Shown here: positions 8,739 to 18,062 of the stretch, piece after piece
Numbering within the stretch: the first letter of the stretch is position 1
Layout of the letters: the number at the start of each line of letters is the position of its first letter
Assembly (NCBI GenBank): GCA_036526255.1
Contig: DATCYW010000008.1
Span: 1 to 64,000 of the forward strand
Direction of reading: 5' to 3'
DNA from: Malonomonas sp036526255
GTDB lineage: Bacteria > Desulfobacterota > Desulfuromonadia > Desulfuromonadales > Geopsychrobacteraceae
Length of the DNA stretch: 64,000 bases
Notes under the pieces: model-generated
Told to the model about the DNA's origin: nothing
What the model saw: the letters and a program-made list of their open reading frames with translations, nothing else
Database searches by the model: none
Program-made: the position numbers and the translations under genes

Positions 8739-9964
8739 GTCAGCGCTTGATCATGCACATCGACATGAACGCCTTTTTCGCCGCCGTCGAACAGCAGTCG
8801 AATCCGGCCCTGCGCGGCCAGCCGGTGGCGGTGGTCGGCAGTCAACAGCGCACGATCATTCTGACCGCCTCCTACGAAGCGCGCAGCTTCGGCGTCAAGA
8901 CCGGCATGACCCTGTTCGAGGCGCGGCAGAAGTGCCCGCAGCTGCAGCTGGTGGCGGCCAATAACCGGCTTTACACCCATGTCTCTGCACAAATAATCGA
9001 GATATTCAGGGATTACACACCATTAGTTGAAGTCTTTTCCATTGACGAGGCGTTTCTTGATGTCACCGGCTCGCTGCAGATTTTCGGCAGCGTGCAGCGG
9101 ATCGCCTACTTGATCAAGTCGCGCATCAAGGCACGGCTGGGTTTGACTTGTTCCATCGGTGTGGCGCCGAATAAACTGCTGGCCAAGCTGGCTTCGGACA
9201 TGCAGAAGCCGGACGGTTTGACCTTTATCCGGCCGGAAGAGGTCGGCATCGTGCTTGAGGAGCTGCCGATCGGTGAGCTCTGCGGCATCGGCCGCAGTAC
9301 TGAACATAAGCTGAATGCTCTGGGGATTTACAGCTGCGGCCAATTGGGGCGCTACTCCGCAGCAACCTTGAAGGGGCGATTCGGCGTGATCGGAGAGCGC
9401 TTGAAGCTGATGGGGCAGGGGGTTGACGCCGCTGCGGTGATCCCCCTTGAGCAGGAGGCCGAGGTGAAGACTGTCGGCCACAGCATGACTCTGAGGCAGG
9501 ATATCGATGACCGGCAATCAATCGCCCGCTTTTTATTGCAACTCTCTGAAATGGTCGGTCGTCGGGCGCGGCGCTACGGGGTGCTGGGAAAAACGGTGAC
9601 CCTGACGCTGCGCTATGCCGATTTCACCACCTTCAGCCGGCAGCAGGTTCAGGTCGAGCCGATCGGGCAGAGTGAGGAGATCTATCGCGCCAGCCTGCGG
9701 ATTCTCGATAGCCTGATTCTGGAGCAGCCGACCCGCCTGCTCGGTGTGCGGCTTTCCAGCCTGCAGCACCGCGACCGTCAGTTGTTGCTGCTGCCCGAGG
9801 AGCGCCGCAAGCAGCAGCTGTGCGAATCCCTCGATCAAGTCAACGATCGGCACGGTGAATTCAGCGTCATGTCGGCCAGTCTGCTCGATGTCAAAGGCAA
9901 GGGGAGTCATGTTATCTCCCCGGCTTGGCGGCCTGAGGGGATTCGAAATGTTTCTTTTTCCTGA
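8735..9964 (+). CDS. dinB: DNA polymerase IV (Y family)
   Basis: A 409-residue error-prone translesion polymerase. The three catalytic carboxylates are visible: D10 in HIDMNAFF, and D104 and E105 in FSIDEAFLD. The palm, fingers and thumb (about residues 1-230) are followed by a little-finger domain (about 240-350) and a short C-terminal tail, ISPAWRPEGIRNVSFS, without an obvious clamp-binding motif at the very end. The ATG at 8735 overlaps the stop of the preceding gene (ATGA); an upstream TTG in frame lies inside that gene. Its place behind a LexA-like repressor points to DNA-damage induction. Confidence 0.95.
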   Translation: MSQRLIMHIDMNAFFAAVEQQSNPALRGQPVAVVGSQQRTIILTASYEARSFGVKTGMTLFEARQKCPQLQLVAANNRLYTHVSAQIIEIFRDYTPLVEVFSIDEAFLDVTGSLQIFGSVQRIAYLIKSRIKARLGLTCSIGVAPNKLLAKLASDMQKPDGLTFIRPEEVGIVLEELPIGELCGIGRSTEHKLNALGIYSCGQLGRYSAATLKGRFGVIGERLKLMGQGVDAAAVIPLEQEAEVKTVGHSMTLRQDIDDRQSIARFLLQLSEMVGRRARRYGVLGKTVTLTLRYADFTTFSRQQVQVEPIGQSEEIYRASLRILDSLILEQPTRLLGVRLSSLQHRDRQLLLLPEERRKQQLCESLDQVNDRHGEFSVMSASLLDVKGKGSHVISPAWRPEGIRNVSFS

Positions 9965-10049
9965 GCTTGTTTTTTCCTTGGCTGCGCAGGCGCTTTCTGG
10001 CATACTCTCCCGTCTTTCAAAAAATAACGATTTATAAAGGGTTTAGCTG

Positions 10050-11858
10050 ATGTCAGAAAAGATTCGCAACATCGCCATTATTGCTCACGTTGACCACGGT
10101 AAAACAACTTTGGTTGATGCCATGCTGATTCAATCCGGAGTGTTTCGTGAAAACCAGGCGATCACCGAACGGGTGATGGACAGTAACGATCTGGAGAAGG
10201 AGCGCGGGATCACCATCCTGTCGAAAAACCTCTCGATCCAGCATGGTGGTCTGAAGATAAATATCGTCGACACTCCCGGTCACGCTGACTTCGGGGGTGA
10301 GGTTGAGCGTGTCTTGAAAATGGTCGATTCGGTCCTGCTGTTGGTTGACGCCTTCGATGGCCCGATGCCGCAGACCCGTTTCGTGCTGAAGAAATCACTT
10401 GATCTGGGTCTGAAGCCGATCGTCGTCATCAATAAAATCGATCGCCCCGGTTCCCGCCCGGAAGCAGTGGTCGACATGGTCTTCGATCTGTTCTGCGAGC
10501 TGAACGCTAACGAAAATCAACTTGATTTCCCGATTGTTTATGCGAGTGCCAAAAATGGCTACGCCATGCATGAGCTGGGCGACAAGGCAGAGAATCTCGA
10601 GCCGCTGTTCAATGTCATTCGTGACCGGGTCGACGCGCCCCAGGTTGATGTTGGTGCCCCGTTCCAGTTGTTGGTCACCAATATCGCTTACAACAAATTT
10701 ATCGGTCGGATCGCCACCGGGAAAATTTTCAACGGCCGGGTCAAGTCAGGCGAAACCATTGCCTGGATTGATAAAGAAGGCAATATCAAGAAAAGTCGGA
10801 TCTCCAAGCTGCTTGGTTATCAGGGACTGCAGCAGGTAGAGATTGAGGAAGCCTTCGCCGGGGATATCATTTCTATCGCCGGTTTTGAGGATTTGGGCAT
10901 CGGCGAAACCCTCGCTTCGGCAGAAACTCCCATCGCGCTACCCTATGTCGCGATTGATGAGCCGACCCTGTCGATGAATTTTATGGTCAGTAACTCGCCT
11001 TTTGCTGGTCGTGAGGGCAAGTTTGTCACTTCGCGGAACATTCGTGACCGGTTGACCAACGAGCTGCGCACCAATGTCTCGTTGCGGGTCGAGGATACCG
11101 ACAGTACCGATACCTTCAAGGTTTCCGGCCGCGGCGAGTTGCACTTATCAATTCTGATCGAGAACATGCGCCGTGAAGGTTTCGAGATGTCGGTCTCCAA
11201 GCCGGAGGTTATCTTCCGCGAGATCGATGGCCAGCGCTGCGAGCCGATGGAATATCTGACCATCGACGTGCCCGAAGAATACCAGGGGGCAGTGATCGAG
11301 AAGCTTGGCACCCGTAAGGCCGAAATGGTTGCAATGCAGCCGATGGACGGCACCATTCGGATCGAGTTTATCGTCCCGGCGCGTGGTTTGATCGGTTTCC
11401 GCACCGAGTTTATGACTGAAACCCGTGGTACCGGAGTCATGAACCACACTTTCCACGAATACTCACCCTATAAGGGACCGATTGTCGGGCGGAAAAATGG
11501 CGTAATGATCTCCATGGACGCGGGAGAGACGGTTGGCTACTCTCTGTTTAACTTGCAGGACCGCGGCATTCTCTTTATCGGAGCCGGGGTTGAGGTCTAC
11601 GAGGGGATGATCATCGGTCAGGCGGCCAAGGAGGGCGATCTGGTTGTCAATGCCTGTCGCGGCAAAAAACTGACCAACGTGCGGGCTTCGGGGACTGATG
11701 AGTCGACGCGGTTGACCACAGCGACAACTCTGTCTCTGGAGCAAGCGCTGGAATACATCGCTGCTGACGAACTGGTCGAGGTGACACCGAAGTCGATCCG
11801 CCTGCGTAAGCGCTATCTGGATGCCAACGATCGCAAAAAGATGGAAAAAAAGAAGTAA
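10050..11858 (+). CDS. typA: Ribosome-associated translational GTPase TypA/BipA
   Basis: A 602-residue GTPase of the EF-G family that helps 50S assembly and stress growth. G1 is AHVDHGKTT (12-20), the switch region has RGITILSKN (52-60), G3 is DTPGH (74-78) and G4 is NKID (128-131). Domain II, an EF-G domain V-like part and the TypA-specific C-terminal domain follow, ending in a lysine-rich tail. The length is normal for the family. It is single-cistron, with a terminator right after the stop. Confidence 0.97.
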   Translation: MSEKIRNIAIIAHVDHGKTTLVDAMLIQSGVFRENQAITERVMDSNDLEKERGITILSKNLSIQHGGLKINIVDTPGHADFGGEVERVLKMVDSVLLLVDAFDGPMPQTRFVLKKSLDLGLKPIVVINKIDRPGSRPEAVVDMVFDLFCELNANENQLDFPIVYASAKNGYAMHELGDKAENLEPLFNVIRDRVDAPQVDVGAPFQLLVTNIAYNKFIGRIATGKIFNGRVKSGETIAWIDKEGNIKKSRISKLLGYQGLQQVEIEEAFAGDIISIAGFEDLGIGETLASAETPIALPYVAIDEPTLSMNFMVSNSPFAGREGKFVTSRNIRDRLTNELRTNVSLRVEDTDSTDTFKVSGRGELHLSILIENMRREGFEMSVSKPEVIFREIDGQRCEPMEYLTIDVPEEYQGAVIEKLGTRKAEMVAMQPMDGTIRIEFIVPARGLIGFRTEFMTETRGTGVMNHTFHEYSPYKGPIVGRKNGVMISMDAGETVGYSLFNLQDRGILFIGAGVEVYEGMIIGQAAKEGDLVVNACRGKKLTNVRASGTDESTRLTTATTLSLEQALEYIAADELVEVTPKSIRLRKRYLDANDRKKMEKKK

Positions 11859-11899
11859 TTCTTTTGGGTGAGACCTGTCTTGCCGAACTGAATAAATTA

Positions 11900-11930
11900 A
11901 AGGCCGATCCCGTTTGGGGTCGGCCTTTTG
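11900..11930. terminator. Intrinsic terminator between typA and the response regulator
   Basis: A 12-bp stem, AAGGCCGATCCC against GGGGTCGGCCTT with one G-T pair, is followed by TTTT. It lies between convergent genes and probably serves both. Confidence 0.8.
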
Positions 11931-11953
11931 CGTTGTTTGCGGTGTGGTGTCGT

Positions 11954-13333
11954 TCAGAGTTCCATGCCCAGGCGTTTGATCTTCTCGACCAGGGTGGTGC
12001 GGTTCAGCCTGAGCAGGTCGGCGGCTCGCGCTTTGACGCCGTTACCGATATCCATCGCCTGTAGAATCATCTGTCGTTCGATGTCGGCAATCGTCTGGTT
12101 GATGTCGACCCCTTCGCTGGTCACGACCGGCGCGAACTTGGGTTGTTCAAGGTGGGCAGCGCTGATATCTGCGGGCAGGTCGGCGCAGGTAATGACATTG
12201 CCATCGGTCAGGGCCACCGTCCTCTCGATGACATTCTCCATTTCACGCACATTGCCGGGCCAGTCGTAGGCTTCAATCGCCAGCATTGCTGCGCTGTCGA
12301 TCGTCATCTGCGGACGGTGCATCTCCTTGCAGAGCTTGTCGAGAAAGTAGCGCGACAGCAGCGCGATATCGCCGCGCCGCTCTTTGAGCTGCGGCAGGAC
12401 GATCGGGATGACATTCAGGCGATAATAGAGATCCTCGCGGAATTTTCCATCTTTAACCAGTTGCGCCAACGCGGTGTTTGTCGCCGAGATCAGGCGGATA
12501 TCCAGAAGAATCTTTTTACTGGAACCAACCCGCTCAAATTCATGCTCCTGTAAAACCCGCAGCAGTTTCATCTGCAGCTGCAACGGCATGTCACCTATTT
12601 CATCCAGAAAAATCGTTCCACCGTTCGCGGCTTCGAACTTGCCCGGCTTGTCGACCACCGCACTGGTGAAGGCGCCCTTGACGTGGCCGAACAGTTCAGA
12701 TTCGAGCAGGTCGGCCGGAATCGCTCCACAGTTGATTGCGACAAAGGGTTTATCTTTACGGGGGCTGTTGAAGTGAATCGCCTTGGCGACCAGCTCTTTG
12801 CCGGTTCCAGACGCTCCGAGAATCAGAATGGTTGAATCGGTGCCCGCCACTTTTTCCATACGGGTGAAGACCTGTTGCATCGCCTGGCTGGTGCCGATGA
12901 TCTTGTCGAACTTGTATTTGCCGCGCAGCTGTTGTCGCAGGTACTGATTTTCACTAACCAGTTGGCTTTTTTCGAGAGCCTTGGCAACCTGTAGTTTCAA
13001 TTTTTCCAGGTTGAACGGCTTGGTGATGTAGTCGAAAGCACCGGCTTTCATCGCTTCGACAGCAGTCTCTGCCGAAGCATTGCCGGTGATCAGGATAACA
13101 CAGGTGTGGGGATAGTCTTCCTTGACCTGTCTGAGGATTTCAATGCCGCTGATTCCGGGGAGGAAGAGGTCGCTGATGATAAGTTCGAAGGGCTGTTTTT
13201 TAAGCAGTCTGAGCGCCTGCTCGCCTGAGTTGCAGGTTTCGACATGGTAACCTTCGCGAGACAGCAGTAGTGAGAGCGCTTTACAGCTTTCAAGCTCGTC
13301 GTCGATCAGCAGGATATCCGCCATCTGTACCAT
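11954..13333 (-). CDS. NtrC/AtoC-type sigma-54 response regulator, orphan
   Basis: A 459-residue activator with a receiver (1-120), AAA+ sigma-54 interaction domain (about 148-380) and a C-terminal Fis-type helix-turn-helix. The acidic pocket is D11/D12 and the phosphorylation site is D55 in IISDLFLPG. Walker A is GASGTGKE and Walker B is GTIFLDEIGD. The sigma-54 contact loop reads GAFTSA in place of GAFTGA. The start at 13333 is preferred over ATG 13324 because GGGGGA lies seven bases before it. No sensor kinase gene is adjacent, so its partner and targets are unknown. Confidence 0.9.
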   Translation of the reverse strand: MVQMADILLIDDELESCKALSLLLSREGYHVETCNSGEQALRLLKKQPFELIISDLFLPGISGIEILRQVKEDYPHTCVILITGNASAETAVEAMKAGAFDYITKPFNLEKLKLQVAKALEKSQLVSENQYLRQQLRGKYKFDKIIGTSQAMQQVFTRMEKVAGTDSTILILGASGTGKELVAKAIHFNSPRKDKPFVAINCGAIPADLLESELFGHVKGAFTSAVVDKPGKFEAANGGTIFLDEIGDMPLQLQMKLLRVLQEHEFERVGSSKKILLDIRLISATNTALAQLVKDGKFREDLYYRLNVIPIVLPQLKERRGDIALLSRYFLDKLCKEMHRPQMTIDSAAMLAIEAYDWPGNVREMENVIERTVALTDGNVITCADLPADISAAHLEQPKFAPVVTSEGVDINQTIADIERQMILQAMDIGNGVKARAADLLRLNRTTLVEKIKRLGMEL

Positions 13334-13447
13334 TTTCCCATCCCCCGAAAAGAAAAGCGTCATTTCATTGACGTAAGCTAGCATGGCAGAAGATTTCACC
13401 GCAAGTGGAAACAGTTGTTATCTGCTGAGGTGATGCCTTCTGGTTAG

Positions 13448-13477
13448 TTGACTTTAATTGTTGGGGGGTGTTATAGT
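13448..13477 (+). promoter_or_regulatory. Sigma-70 promoter of the SprA-like gene
   Basis: TTGACT (13448-13453) and TATAGT (13472-13477) each match five of six consensus bases with an 18-base spacer. The promoter ends 40 bases before the ATG at 13518. Confidence 0.6.
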
Positions 13478-13517
13478 TGGAAGCAAAGTTACCTGCCTGG
13501 TGGGGAGGTCTACCTCG

Positions 13518-14210
13518 ATGTTTGCGACCATAGCTCAGAATTCCAGTTATTTTACCGCGACCCATGCTCAGGAGCAGGCCGAACGCTCTGTGGCTGCTGG
13601 CGCTGCCGCTTTGCAAGAACACACGCATGAAGAAACCGTTCAGAAGACCCGCACGATTGCCGCTGAAGAAGAAACTCGCCCCGATGGTCGTAAAAAAGAC
13701 AGTGTAGAACTGAGCCGTGAGGCACAGGAAATACGTAAGCTGCAGACTCGCGACCAAGAGGTTCGAGCCCACGAAGCGGCTCATGCTGCTGCTGGCGGTT
13801 CTTACGCTGGGGCACCCAGTTTCAGTTTTGAGCGCGGCCCTGACGGGAAATCCTATGCGGTCGGCGGTGAAGTCAGTATCGACGTTTCGCCGATCTCCGG
13901 CGACCCACAGGCCACTCTACAAAAAGCGCAGCAGGTGCGTGCCGCAGCGCTGGCTCCAGCTGAACCGAGTGGGCAGGATATGAAGGTCGCTCAGCGTGCT
14001 CAATCCATGGCTGCGAAAGCGCGTACCGAACTTGCTACGCAACAATCCGAGCTATTGAAATCAGCGGCAGTTGAAGGAGGAATCGGAACCGCTGATGCAA
14101 CAGATGGCAGCGAGAAGGTCTCCTCAGGCAATGCTTCTAGCGCGACACCATCAGCCTCAAATGCAAGTAGCTCGGCTGCGCCAATTGCACGTCTGAATGT
14201 TTACGCCTAA
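13518..14210 (+). CDS. SprA-related putative metalloprotease (CJM1_0395-like)
   Basis: A 230-residue protein with no signal peptide or membrane helix. The N-terminal third is charged and probably disordered. The conserved core near residues 79-125 contains HEAAH (H85, E86, H89; a zinc-peptidase HExxH motif) followed by FERGPDGKSYAVGGEVSID, which is the signature of the SprA-related family. A helical, Ala/Gln-rich segment and a Ser/Ala-rich low-complexity tail complete it. GGAGG nine bases before the ATG fixes the start. It has its own promoter and terminator, so it is monocistronic. Protease activity has not to my knowledge been established for the family. Confidence 0.8.
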   Translation: MFATIAQNSSYFTATHAQEQAERSVAAGAAALQEHTHEETVQKTRTIAAEEETRPDGRKKDSVELSREAQEIRKLQTRDQEVRAHEAAHAAAGGSYAGAPSFSFERGPDGKSYAVGGEVSIDVSPISGDPQATLQKAQQVRAAALAPAEPSGQDMKVAQRAQSMAAKARTELATQQSELLKSAAVEGGIGTADATDGSEKVSSGNASSATPSASNASSSAAPIARLNVYA

Positions 14211-14239
14211 GTGAATTGGTCAGACCACTCACTTTTTTT
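14211..14239 (+). terminator. Terminator of the SprA-like gene
   Basis: Two short stems, GTGA/TCAC and TGGT/ACCA, stack with a small bulge around a three-base loop and are followed by seven T residues. It starts directly after the stop codon. Confidence 0.6.
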
Positions 14240-14526
14240 ACCCGTCTCCATCCAGATGTGATAATTATTATTCTTCTGTAGTTGGCTGTATTCATTCATT
14301 TTTCATCCATCCTTTGCCCACCTGAACCATTTCCCGTACCTTTTCTGATATAAATAGAACGCTATTCTAGCTTGACTTGTTTTTGGAAATTCTGTACCAA
14401 TGTCACATGCCTTCGTTTGTAAGCTTCTGATTTTACAACGAAAATTTAGTTTTAGTGAAAAAATTTAGCTATCTCAAAAAATTACATATTTGTTAATCGT
14501 TTAACTTTTTATGAGAGGGTAAAGCA
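14240..14526 (+). promoter_or_regulatory. Long AT-rich leader and possible promoter of pyruvate carboxylase
   Basis: No gene is visible in this stretch. TTGACT at 14372-14377 and TACCAA at 14395-14400 are 17 bases apart and could be a sigma-70 promoter. That would give a leader of about 120 bases. The leader is very AT-rich, with no strong hairpin that I can see, and ends in a ribosome binding site GAGAGGG about nine bases before the ATG. Confidence 0.4.
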
Positions 14527-17500
14527 ATGGGTGTAACGAAGTTCAAAAAAATCATGGCGGCAAATCGTGGTGAGATTGCCATCCGGATCTTCCGTGCTTG
14601 TACTGAGCTGGGGATCTCAACCGTAGCGATCTATTCTGAAGAGGATCGTCTTTCACTGCACCGCTATAAGGCGGATGAGGCATATCAGATCGGCAAAGGG
14701 AAGGGGCCGATTGATGCCTACCTGTCGATTGATGAGATCATCGACCTGGCCCGCAAAAAAGATGTCGATGCGATCCATCCGGGTTACGGCTTTCTCTCAG
14801 AAAATGCTGAATTTGCTGAAGCCTGTGAGCGGGCCGGAATCGTCTTTATTGGCCCCACCCCGGACACTCAACGGCGACTTGGTGACAAGGTTTCGGGGCG
14901 GCATGTTGCCCTTGAAGCAGGCGTGCCGGTTGTTCCGGGCACAGAGAATCCGGTCCAGTCTGACGAGGACGCGTTGATCTTCGCCAAGGACTGCGGCTAT
15001 CCGATCATCGTCAAGGCCAGTTCCGGCGGTGGCGGCCGTGGCATGCGGGTTGTCAACAATCAGAAAGAACTGATCGAGGGGCTCCGCAGCGCGGCGTCCG
15101 AAGCCAAGGCTTGTTTTGGTGATGCCACGGTTTTTCTGGAAAAATACATCCAGAATCCCAAGCACGTTGAAGTGCAGATTCTTGGTGATACTCACGGCAA
15201 CCTGGTTCATTTCTATGAACGCGACTGCTCGATTCAGCGTCGTCATCAGAAGGTGATCGAGATTGCGCCGTCGCTGTATCTGTCAAAAAAGCAGCGTGAA
15301 GAGCTTTGCGGATATGCCTTGAAGATTGCCAAGTCGGTCAATTATCGCAATGCCGGCACCGTCGAGTTTCTGATGGATAAAGACGATAATTTCTATTTTA
15401 TCGAGGTCAACCCGCGGATTCAGGTTGAACACACGGTGACTGAAGTTGTTACCATGCGCAATCTGGTGCAGGCACAGATCCGCGTCGCTGAGGGCTACAA
15501 GCTTTCCGATCCGGAGATCGGGATCAAATCGCAGAAGGACATCGAGCTGCGCGGCTTCGCTATTCAGTCACGGATTACCACTGAAGACCCGACCAACAAC
15601 TTTGCACCGGACTTCGGTACGATCAAGGCCTATCGGACCGCCGCCGGTTTTGGAGTCCGTCTGGATGCCGCTGCTGGTTATGCCGGTGCTTACATCACTC
15701 CGCACTACGATTCGCTGCTTGTGAAGATTTCCACTTGGGGACTGACCTTTGCAGATGCCGCCCGCACCATGCATCGTTCTCTGCAGGAATTTCGGATTCG
15801 TGGCGTCAAGACCAATATCGGCTTTTTGGAAAAGGTGATTACGCATCCGCTGTTTCTCGAAGGCAAGTGTGATACGTCATTTCTCGACAAGCATCCGGAA
15901 ATTTTCGATCTGCGTGTCAAGAAGGACCGGGCGAACAAAATCCTCAATTACATCGGTCACACCACCGTCAATGGCTATCCGGGGATCACGCCGGCAAAGG
16001 CTCTGCAATTCAAGAACCTGCGCGAAGCCGTGGTGCCGGAAATCCCTTACGGTCAGGCACACCCGCGTGGCACGCGCGATATCCTGCGGGAAAAAGGTCC
16101 CAAAGGGCTGGCCGAGTGGGCGCGTAAGCAGAAGCATCTGCTGATTACCGATACCACCATGCGTGATGCCCACCAGTCGCTGATGGCGACCCGTTTCCGC
16201 ACCTACGATCTGGACCGGATCGCCGAAGCCACCGCGCATCTGGGTGGTGGTCTCTTCTCACTGGAGATGTGGGGTGGCGCAACTTACGACGTGTCCATGC
16301 GTTTCTTGCGCGAAGATCCCTGGGATCGGTTGGAGCGTCTGCGTAGTAAAATTCCGAACGTCCTTTTCCAGATGTTGCTACGGGGCTCAAACGCGGTTGG
16401 ATACACCAACTATCCCGACAACGTTGTCCAGGAATTTGTTGCCAAGGCCGCCGAGCGTGGCATCGACGTCTTCCGGGTCTTCGATTCGTTGAACTGGACT
16501 ACCGGCATGAAGGTGGCGATGGATGCGGTCAATAAGAGTGGAGCCATCTGCGAAGCGGCGATCTGCTACACCGGCGACATCCTTGATCCGAAGCGGGACA
16601 AGTACCCGCTTGAATACTACGTCAAGATGGCCAAAGAACTCGAAAATATGGGTGCTGACATTCTGGCGATCAAAGACATGGCCGGATTGCTCAAGCCGTT
16701 CGCCGCGGTCAAGCTGGTTAAGGCTTTGAAGAGCGAAGTCGGCCTGCCGATTCATCTGCATACCCACGATACCTCAAGCAATGGCGGCGCCACACTGATG
16801 ATGGCCGCGCAGGCCGGATGCGATATCGTCGATACAGCGCTTTCTTCGGTCTCGGGTCTGACCGCTCAGCCAAATATGAACGCCCTGCTGGCAACTCTTG
16901 AAGGGACGATCTGGGATCCGAAGCTGGATATGGCTGGGTTGCAGAAACTGGCGAATTATTGGGAGACGGTGCGCACCTATTATGCGCCTTTCGAATCCGA
17001 ACTGCGCAGCGGCACCGCCCAGGTCTATCACCATGAAATTCCCGGTGGCCAGTACTCCAATTACAAACCGCAGGTTGAGGGTCTTGGGCTCGGACACCGC
17101 TGGGAAGAGTGTAAAGAGATGTATCGCAAGGTCAACGACATGTTCGGCGACCTGGTCAAGGTGACCCCTTCGTCGAAAATCGTCGGTGACATGGCGATGT
17201 TCATGATTCAGAACAATCTGGAGCCTGAGGATGTCTACGAGCGTGGACAGGACCTGGCTTATCCGCAGGGGGTGGTTGATTTCTTCAAAGGGATGATTGG
17301 CCAGCCGTATGGCGGTTTTCCGGAGAAGTTGCAGAAGATTATCCTCAAAGGGGAGCAGCCGCTTACCCATCGTCCGGGTGAACTGCTTGAGCCGGTCGAT
17401 TTTGTACAGAAGAAGGTCGATCTGGAGAAGAAACTTGGTCATAAGGTGCGTGACGAAGATGTCCTCTCGGCGGTTCTCTATCCCGGTGTGTTTGAAGAGT

Positions 17501-17979
17501 ACGATCGGTTCCGTCAGGAGCACAGCGATACCTCGGTGCTGCCGACCCCGGTTTTCTTTTATGGGCTGGATGTCGGTGACGAAGTCTCCATCGAGATCGA
17601 AGCTGGCAAGACGCTGATTGTCAAGTTGAACGCTATCGGCCGGGTTCGCGAGGACGGCACCCGCAATATCTACTTCGAACTCAACGGTGAGCCACGTTCG
17701 GCGACGGTCAAGGATGAGTCGGTAGAGGCTGACGAGTCCAGCCATGTCAAGGCCGATCCGGAGAACAGCAAAGAGATCGGCGCGCCGATGCCGGGTAAGA
17801 TTTTTAAAATCATGGTCGCGACCGGTGATGAAGTTAAGGAAGGTGATGTGCTGTTGGTATCCGAAGCGATGAAGATGGAGACCAACATCAAGGCCAAGAA
17901 AAATGGCGTCATCAAGCAGCTGGTTTTTGGTGAAGGTGATCAGATCGATCAAGGGGATCTGCTGGTTGTCTTTGAATAG
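14527..17979 (+). CDS. pyc: Pyruvate carboxylase, single-chain biotin enzyme
   Basis: A 1150-residue enzyme that makes oxaloacetate from pyruvate, bicarbonate and ATP, feeding the TCA cycle and gluconeogenesis. The biotin carboxylase domain (about 1-455) has the ATP-grasp loop SSGGGGRGM. The carboxyltransferase barrel starts near residue 540 with TDTTMRDAHQS. A PYC/OADA linker domain and the biotinyl domain follow, with the biotin lysine K1116 in SEAMKMET. The length matches full-size alpha4 pyruvate carboxylases. It is flanked by terminators and stands alone. Confidence 0.97.
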   Translation: MGVTKFKKIMAANRGEIAIRIFRACTELGISTVAIYSEEDRLSLHRYKADEAYQIGKGKGPIDAYLSIDEIIDLARKKDVDAIHPGYGFLSENAEFAEACERAGIVFIGPTPDTQRRLGDKVSGRHVALEAGVPVVPGTENPVQSDEDALIFAKDCGYPIIVKASSGGGGRGMRVVNNQKELIEGLRSAASEAKACFGDATVFLEKYIQNPKHVEVQILGDTHGNLVHFYERDCSIQRRHQKVIEIAPSLYLSKKQREELCGYALKIAKSVNYRNAGTVEFLMDKDDNFYFIEVNPRIQVEHTVTEVVTMRNLVQAQIRVAEGYKLSDPEIGIKSQKDIELRGFAIQSRITTEDPTNNFAPDFGTIKAYRTAAGFGVRLDAAAGYAGAYITPHYDSLLVKISTWGLTFADAARTMHRSLQEFRIRGVKTNIGFLEKVITHPLFLEGKCDTSFLDKHPEIFDLRVKKDRANKILNYIGHTTVNGYPGITPAKALQFKNLREAVVPEIPYGQAHPRGTRDILREKGPKGLAEWARKQKHLLITDTTMRDAHQSLMATRFRTYDLDRIAEATAHLGGGLFSLEMWGGATYDVSMRFLREDPWDRLERLRSKIPNVLFQMLLRGSNAVGYTNYPDNVVQEFVAKAAERGIDVFRVFDSLNWTTGMKVAMDAVNKSGAICEAAICYTGDILDPKRDKYPLEYYVKMAKELENMGADILAIKDMAGLLKPFAAVKLVKALKSEVGLPIHLHTHDTSSNGGATLMMAAQAGCDIVDTALSSVSGLTAQPNMNALLATLEGTIWDPKLDMAGLQKLANYWETVRTYYAPFESELRSGTAQVYHHEIPGGQYSNYKPQVEGLGLGHRWEECKEMYRKVNDMFGDLVKVTPSSKIVGDMAMFMIQNNLEPEDVYERGQDLAYPQGVVDFFKGMIGQPYGGFPEKLQKIILKGEQPLTHRPGELLEPVDFVQKKVDLEKKLGHKVRDEDVLSAVLYPGVFEEYDRFRQEHSDTSVLPTPVFFYGLDVGDEVSIEIEAGKTLIVKLNAIGRVREDGTRNIYFELNGEPRSATVKDESVEADESSHVKADPENSKEIGAPMPGKIFKIMVATGDEVKEGDVLLVSEAMKMETNIKAKKNGVIKQLVFGEGDQIDQGDLLVVFE

Positions 17980-18002
17980 CCAGGGTTCACTGCTGTAACA
18001 AT

Positions 18003-18041
18003 AAAAAAGCCGCCCCTTCTGATCGAAGGGGCGGCTTTTTT
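18003..18041. terminator. Bidirectional terminator between pyc and ptsP
   Basis: AAAAAAGCCGCCCCTTC pairs with GAAGGGGCGGCTTTTTT across a five-base loop. The A-run and T-run make it functional for both convergent genes. Confidence 0.92.
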
Positions 18042-18062
18042 ATGCCGGCTTGCCGGTACGCA

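Noticed and set aside
16774..17952. A 392-residue open frame on the minus strand inside pyc.
   Set aside because: It is a shadow of the pyruvate carboxylase frame in GC-rich DNA; no ribosome binding site or family motif is seen.
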